A DNA stretch of 17,474 bases, taken from assembly GCA_045578425.1 (NCBI GenBank), contig JAZNKF010000030.1:1-17474 (forward strand), written 5' to 3'. Shown here piece by piece: positions 15,537 to 17,474 of this stretch (positions are counted from its first letter, which is position 1; every line of letters begins with the position of its first letter). The translations under genes were made by a program, and so were the position numbers. This DNA comes from RGIG3009 sp045578425 (GTDB lineage: Bacteria > Bacillota > Clostridia > Oscillospirales > Acutalibacteraceae). The notes under the pieces are model-generated. The model was not told the DNA's origin. It saw only the letters and a program-made list of their open reading frames with translations, and ran no database searches.

Positions 15537-15565
15537 TTGACAAAATTCGGTTTTCGTGTTATAAT
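15537..15565 (+). promoter_or_regulatory. Consensus sigma-A promoter of the MFS transporter operon
   Basis: TTGACA (15537-15542), a 17-base spacer and TATAAT (15560-15565) match consensus exactly. The start of transcription should be near 15572. It diverges from the ROK promoter, with 29 bases between the two -35 boxes. So strong a core promoter suggests control by repression. Confidence 0.92.
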
Positions 15566-15574
15566 TCATTCAAG

Positions 15575-15588
15575 CAATAAATTAATTG
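15575..15588. promoter_or_regulatory. Near-palindrome just after the MFS operon transcription start
   Basis: CAATAAATTAATTG is a 14-base dyad with one mismatched pair, placed at about +3 to +16. It is A/T-rich like the palindromes at the ROK start, so it may be a second binding site for the same regulator. Confidence is low because the sites share little beyond A/T content. Confidence 0.3.
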
Positions 15589-15599
15589 TTTTTCACCTG

Positions 15600-15888
15600 G
15601 GAGAAGTCCGGCCGGATTACTCGTACGTGAACGCAGATTACGAGTTGGTCAATCGCGATTTTAATTTGGTTAAAAATGAAGTAATTCGCTTTGCCGGTGA
15701 AGAATCCTTTGCCTACAACATTGTCCCTCATTGGGCGCCGATTTCCAAAGAGGGCGTTTTGGTACTGCGCGACACGCGACAATGGTATGAAAATTACGTA
15801 TTCCACCTACGGCGAAAAAATTTATACCATAGGAAAAGTTTTAAAAGAAACCGATTACACTTTTATTTTTGCGGATGAGCGGGTATAA
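15600..15888 (+). pseudogene. Small unrecognised gene, apparently frameshifted
   Basis: The frame of 15600 reads as plausible protein (for example YVNADYELVNRDFNLVK, then WAPISKEGVLVLRDTRQWYE) up to about 15790. It then turns into a basic, unnatural tail ending at 15878. In the +1 frame, a natural stretch (YSTYGEKIYTIGKVLKETDY, then a stop at 15888) takes over. Dropping one A from the AAAA at 15790-15793 joins the two into a protein of about 95 residues that ends 21 bases before the MFS gene. No ATG lies between the promoter and 15676. The only in-frame usual start is GTG at 15627, with no well-placed ribosome site (GGGAGAAG at 15599 is 20 bases away). I do not recognise the family. It may be a decayed gene, a sequence error or a recoded gene. 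Confidence 0.5.
15601..15622. promoter_or_regulatory. 22-bp imperfect dyad in the MFS operon leader
   Basis: GAGAAGTCCGG and CCGGATTACTC form a dyad with 9 of 11 pairs matching. The core TCCGGCCGGA (15607-15616) is a perfect 10-base palindrome in an otherwise A/T-rich region. It lies about 30-50 bases after the predicted transcription start. It could be an operator for a dimeric repressor, or coding sequence of the small gene that happens to be palindromic. Confidence 0.4.
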
Positions 15889-15909
15889 ACCGCCGAGAGG
15901 AAGTTTTTT

Positions 15910-17208
15910 ATGACTGCTTTTCGCAACAATACAGCAAAAGAAAAAGCAAGTAAACTGTTCTTTTTAACTTGCTTTATCATTTATTCCATCATTTCCATGA
16001 CAAAAGGTGCGTATGCCGCCTCCATAGCCTCTATTGTTGGGGAAGGTTTGTTCAATAAATCTTCTGCCGGTATTATCAGTGCGGGATTTTATCTGTTTTA
16101 CGGTATCGGGCAGCTGCTTGGCGTAAAAATGGTAGACAACGTATCCCCCACCAAACTGGTTACCATCACACTTGTCGGTACGTTGGTATCCACCGTTGGC
16201 ATGGCTCTTTCTACCAATTTTTGGATGTTGCTTTGCTTTTGGAGTTTCTGCGGGTTAATACAATTTTCCATTTGGCCTGCCATTGTTCGCATTCTTTCGG
16301 AATATTTGCTCATTACACATCGCGACAAGGCAAACACCATAATTTCCTTTGCCTATTGTTTCGGCTCGTTTATCAATTATTTAACCGCATCCATCGTTTT
16401 AGGGTTAGCGCACTGGACCATGTTGTTTTGGGTAATTTCCTTTATCCTCGCACTTTGTTTGCTTGTTTGGTTTTTTGTTTTACAAAAAACCAAATCTGAG
16501 ATTTCCTTGATTGTAGAAGAAAACAAAACCTATAATGAACAACCGATACGGGGAAAACGTTCCCCCGAAAACGCTTCTTCTCACAGTTTTGCAAAACTGT
16601 TATTTGCCAGCGGTGTTCTATTCTTATTGCTCCCTGCTTTGTTCCGTACCGCTTTGGATGCGGGGGTTAAATCTTGGGTTCCCACCATGATTGTGGAAAA
16701 CTATTCGGTTTCCACCGGATTTGCCAGTACGCTGACAACCGTGCTCGTGTTTATCAACGCAACGGGGGTTTTCTTGGTAGGGCTTTTATACCCGCACAAA
16801 ATTAAAAATGCTGCTTGGGTGTTTGCTCTATGCTTTTTGGCAGCTCTTCCTTTCTCCCTTGTTTTGCTGCTAATCGGTAAAATTCACGTAATTACCATAG
16901 TGTTGATTTTAACAGTCATTACTACGCTGATGTATTCCGGCCATCAACTAATTAACGTTATCATCCCCTCGTACTTTATTCCGTATCACAAAGCCGGCAG
17001 TGTGGCTTCAATTTTGAATGCGATTGCATCGTTTGGCGCGGTGCTGGCTAACGTTGCTTTTGGCTTTTTGTCGGAGCATTACGGTTGGACGGTTACCATT
17101 GCTTCTTGGAGCGTGATAATTTTGCTTTCCTTCGCGTTTTGCGCCATTGCGACACCGTTTTGGAAATCATTTGTCGATCAAATGACCGGTTTGTCCGAAA
17201 GGAAGTAA
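15910..17208 (+). CDS. Major facilitator superfamily transporter
   Basis: This is a 432-residue inner-membrane transporter with about 12 hydrophobic helices in two halves, separated by a hydrophilic central loop (about 196-226). The N-terminal half (FFLTCFIIYSIISMTKGAY at 18-36, then a GFYLFYGIGQLLG segment) resembles the sugar-phosphate/organophosphate antiporter branch of the MFS, where an arginine or lysine early in helix 1 and G-rich helix 2 are common. No drug-efflux signature is obvious. The ATG is preceded by GAGAGGAAG with about 6-8 bases of spacing. It follows the small broken gene by 21 bases and is followed after 5 bases by another gene. The divergent ROK regulator suggests a sugar or sugar-derivative substrate; the exact one is unknown. 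Confidence 0.88.
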   Translation: MTAFRNNTAKEKASKLFFLTCFIIYSIISMTKGAYAASIASIVGEGLFNKSSAGIISAGFYLFYGIGQLLGVKMVDNVSPTKLVTITLVGTLVSTVGMALSTNFWMLLCFWSFCGLIQFSIWPAIVRILSEYLLITHRDKANTIISFAYCFGSFINYLTASIVLGLAHWTMLFWVISFILALCLLVWFFVLQKTKSEISLIVEENKTYNEQPIRGKRSPENASSHSFAKLLFASGVLFLLLPALFRTALDAGVKSWVPTMIVENYSVSTGFASTLTTVLVFINATGVFLVGLLYPHKIKNAAWVFALCFLAALPFSLVLLLIGKIHVITIVLILTVITTLMYSGHQLINVIIPSYFIPYHKAGSVASILNAIASFGAVLANVAFGFLSEHYGWTVTIASWSVIILLSFAFCAIATPFWKSFVDQMTGLSERK

Positions 17209-17213
17209 TTTTC

Positions 17214-17474
17214 ATGAATGACATTTGTTTGCTTGGCAAAAAAATCATTGCCGAAAAATCACCCGTGATTTTTCAATACAAACCCGATGCCGATTGGCAG
17301 GAGTATTGGGAACCCAAAACAGGAACATGGTGTCAAGAAAACGGTTGGCTCATCGGCGAAGAACGTGGCAATTTCGGCGGTATCCTGCTTTCTAAAGCAT
17401 CGTATGATAAAAACGTCATGTTTAGCTTTACAATCGGCACTGTTTTGCCCGCCACCCGCGATGTTAATGCCGTG
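17214..17474 (+). CDS. 5' part of an unidentified protein, possibly a carbohydrate-associated beta-sandwich
   Basis: Eighty-seven codons are visible and the frame is open to the right edge. The sequence is rich in W, G and E with alternating hydrophobic residues (DWQEYWEPKTGTWCQENGWL, then GILLSKASYDKNVMFSFTIG). This pattern recalls YesU-like (DUF1961) or other concanavalin-like carbohydrate proteins, but I cannot confirm it. There is no signal peptide, so it is probably cytoplasmic. The ATG at 17214 has AAAGGAAG about 8 bases upstream, inside the end of the MFS gene. The second ATG at 17218 is out of frame and soon stops. Its place after a transporter and opposite a ROK regulator suggests a role in using the imported sugar. 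Confidence 0.8.
   Translation, partial: MNDICLLGKKIIAEKSPVIFQYKPDADWQEYWEPKTGTWCQENGWLIGEERGNFGGILLSKASYDKNVMFSFTIGTVLPATRDVNAV

Noticed and set aside
15501..15600. ATG at 15501 as the start of the small gene
   Set aside because: It lies upstream of the consensus promoter at 15537-15565 and inside the divergent ROK promoter, so that stretch is not on the plus-strand message.
15582..15806. A 74-codon minus-strand frame opposite the small gene
   Set aside because: It has no ribosome site or recognisable motif and is the complement of a better coding frame.
15787..15888. ATG at 15787 as a separate 33-codon gene
   Set aside because: It has no ribosome site, and the sequence reads better as the frameshifted end of the preceding small gene.

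Overview
The window looks like chromosomal DNA from a Gram-positive anaerobe of the Clostridia (Firmicutes), probably an Oscillospiraceae-like gut lineage. This is inferred from strong GGAGG-type ribosome sites, moderate-to-low GC, a guanine riboswitch in front of xpt, a two-subunit transketolase, a LytR-CpsA-Psr cell-wall enzyme, MEP-pathway isoprenoid genes and a ROK regulator. No rRNA, tRNA, CRISPR array or transposase was seen.

Positions 1-5969 (minus strand) form a purine salvage and uptake operon. A sigma-A promoter at 5941-5969 leads into a complete guanine-type riboswitch (5846-5914) with a terminator expression platform. Then come xpt (xanthine phosphoribosyltransferase, GTG start), a BMP-family lipoprotein, a double-domain ABC ATPase and two permeases, ending at a strong hairpin (100-135). 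The ABC system sits where Bacillus carries the xanthine permease pbuX, so it most likely imports a purine base or nucleoside. Five genes share one guanine-sensing leader. The first six codons of another minus-strand gene lie at the left edge.

Positions 6001-7607 hold glycyl-tRNA synthetase (minus) with its own promoter and terminator. Positions 7553-10609 (plus) hold the two transketolase subunits and an LCP-family phosphotransferase with a calcium-loop-like insert, closed by a hairpin shared with the convergent copA.

Positions 10614-15507 (minus) form a tightly packed run: ROK regulator, ispD, ispF, copA. IspD and ispF overlap as ATGA, and ispF and copA overlap as TAATG. CopA carries an extra C-terminal metal-binding domain. 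The linker before it encodes a well-placed ribosome site and an in-frame GTG, so the same mRNA may also yield a free CopZ-like copper chaperone. This is the most interesting signal in the window.

Positions 15537-17474 (plus) are a divergent, probably carbohydrate-related, operon. A consensus promoter with dyad elements is followed by a small gene that appears frameshifted, an MFS transporter, and the start of a protein that may be a carbohydrate-associated beta-sandwich. The adjacent ROK protein is the likely regulator. The substrate cannot be read from the sequence.
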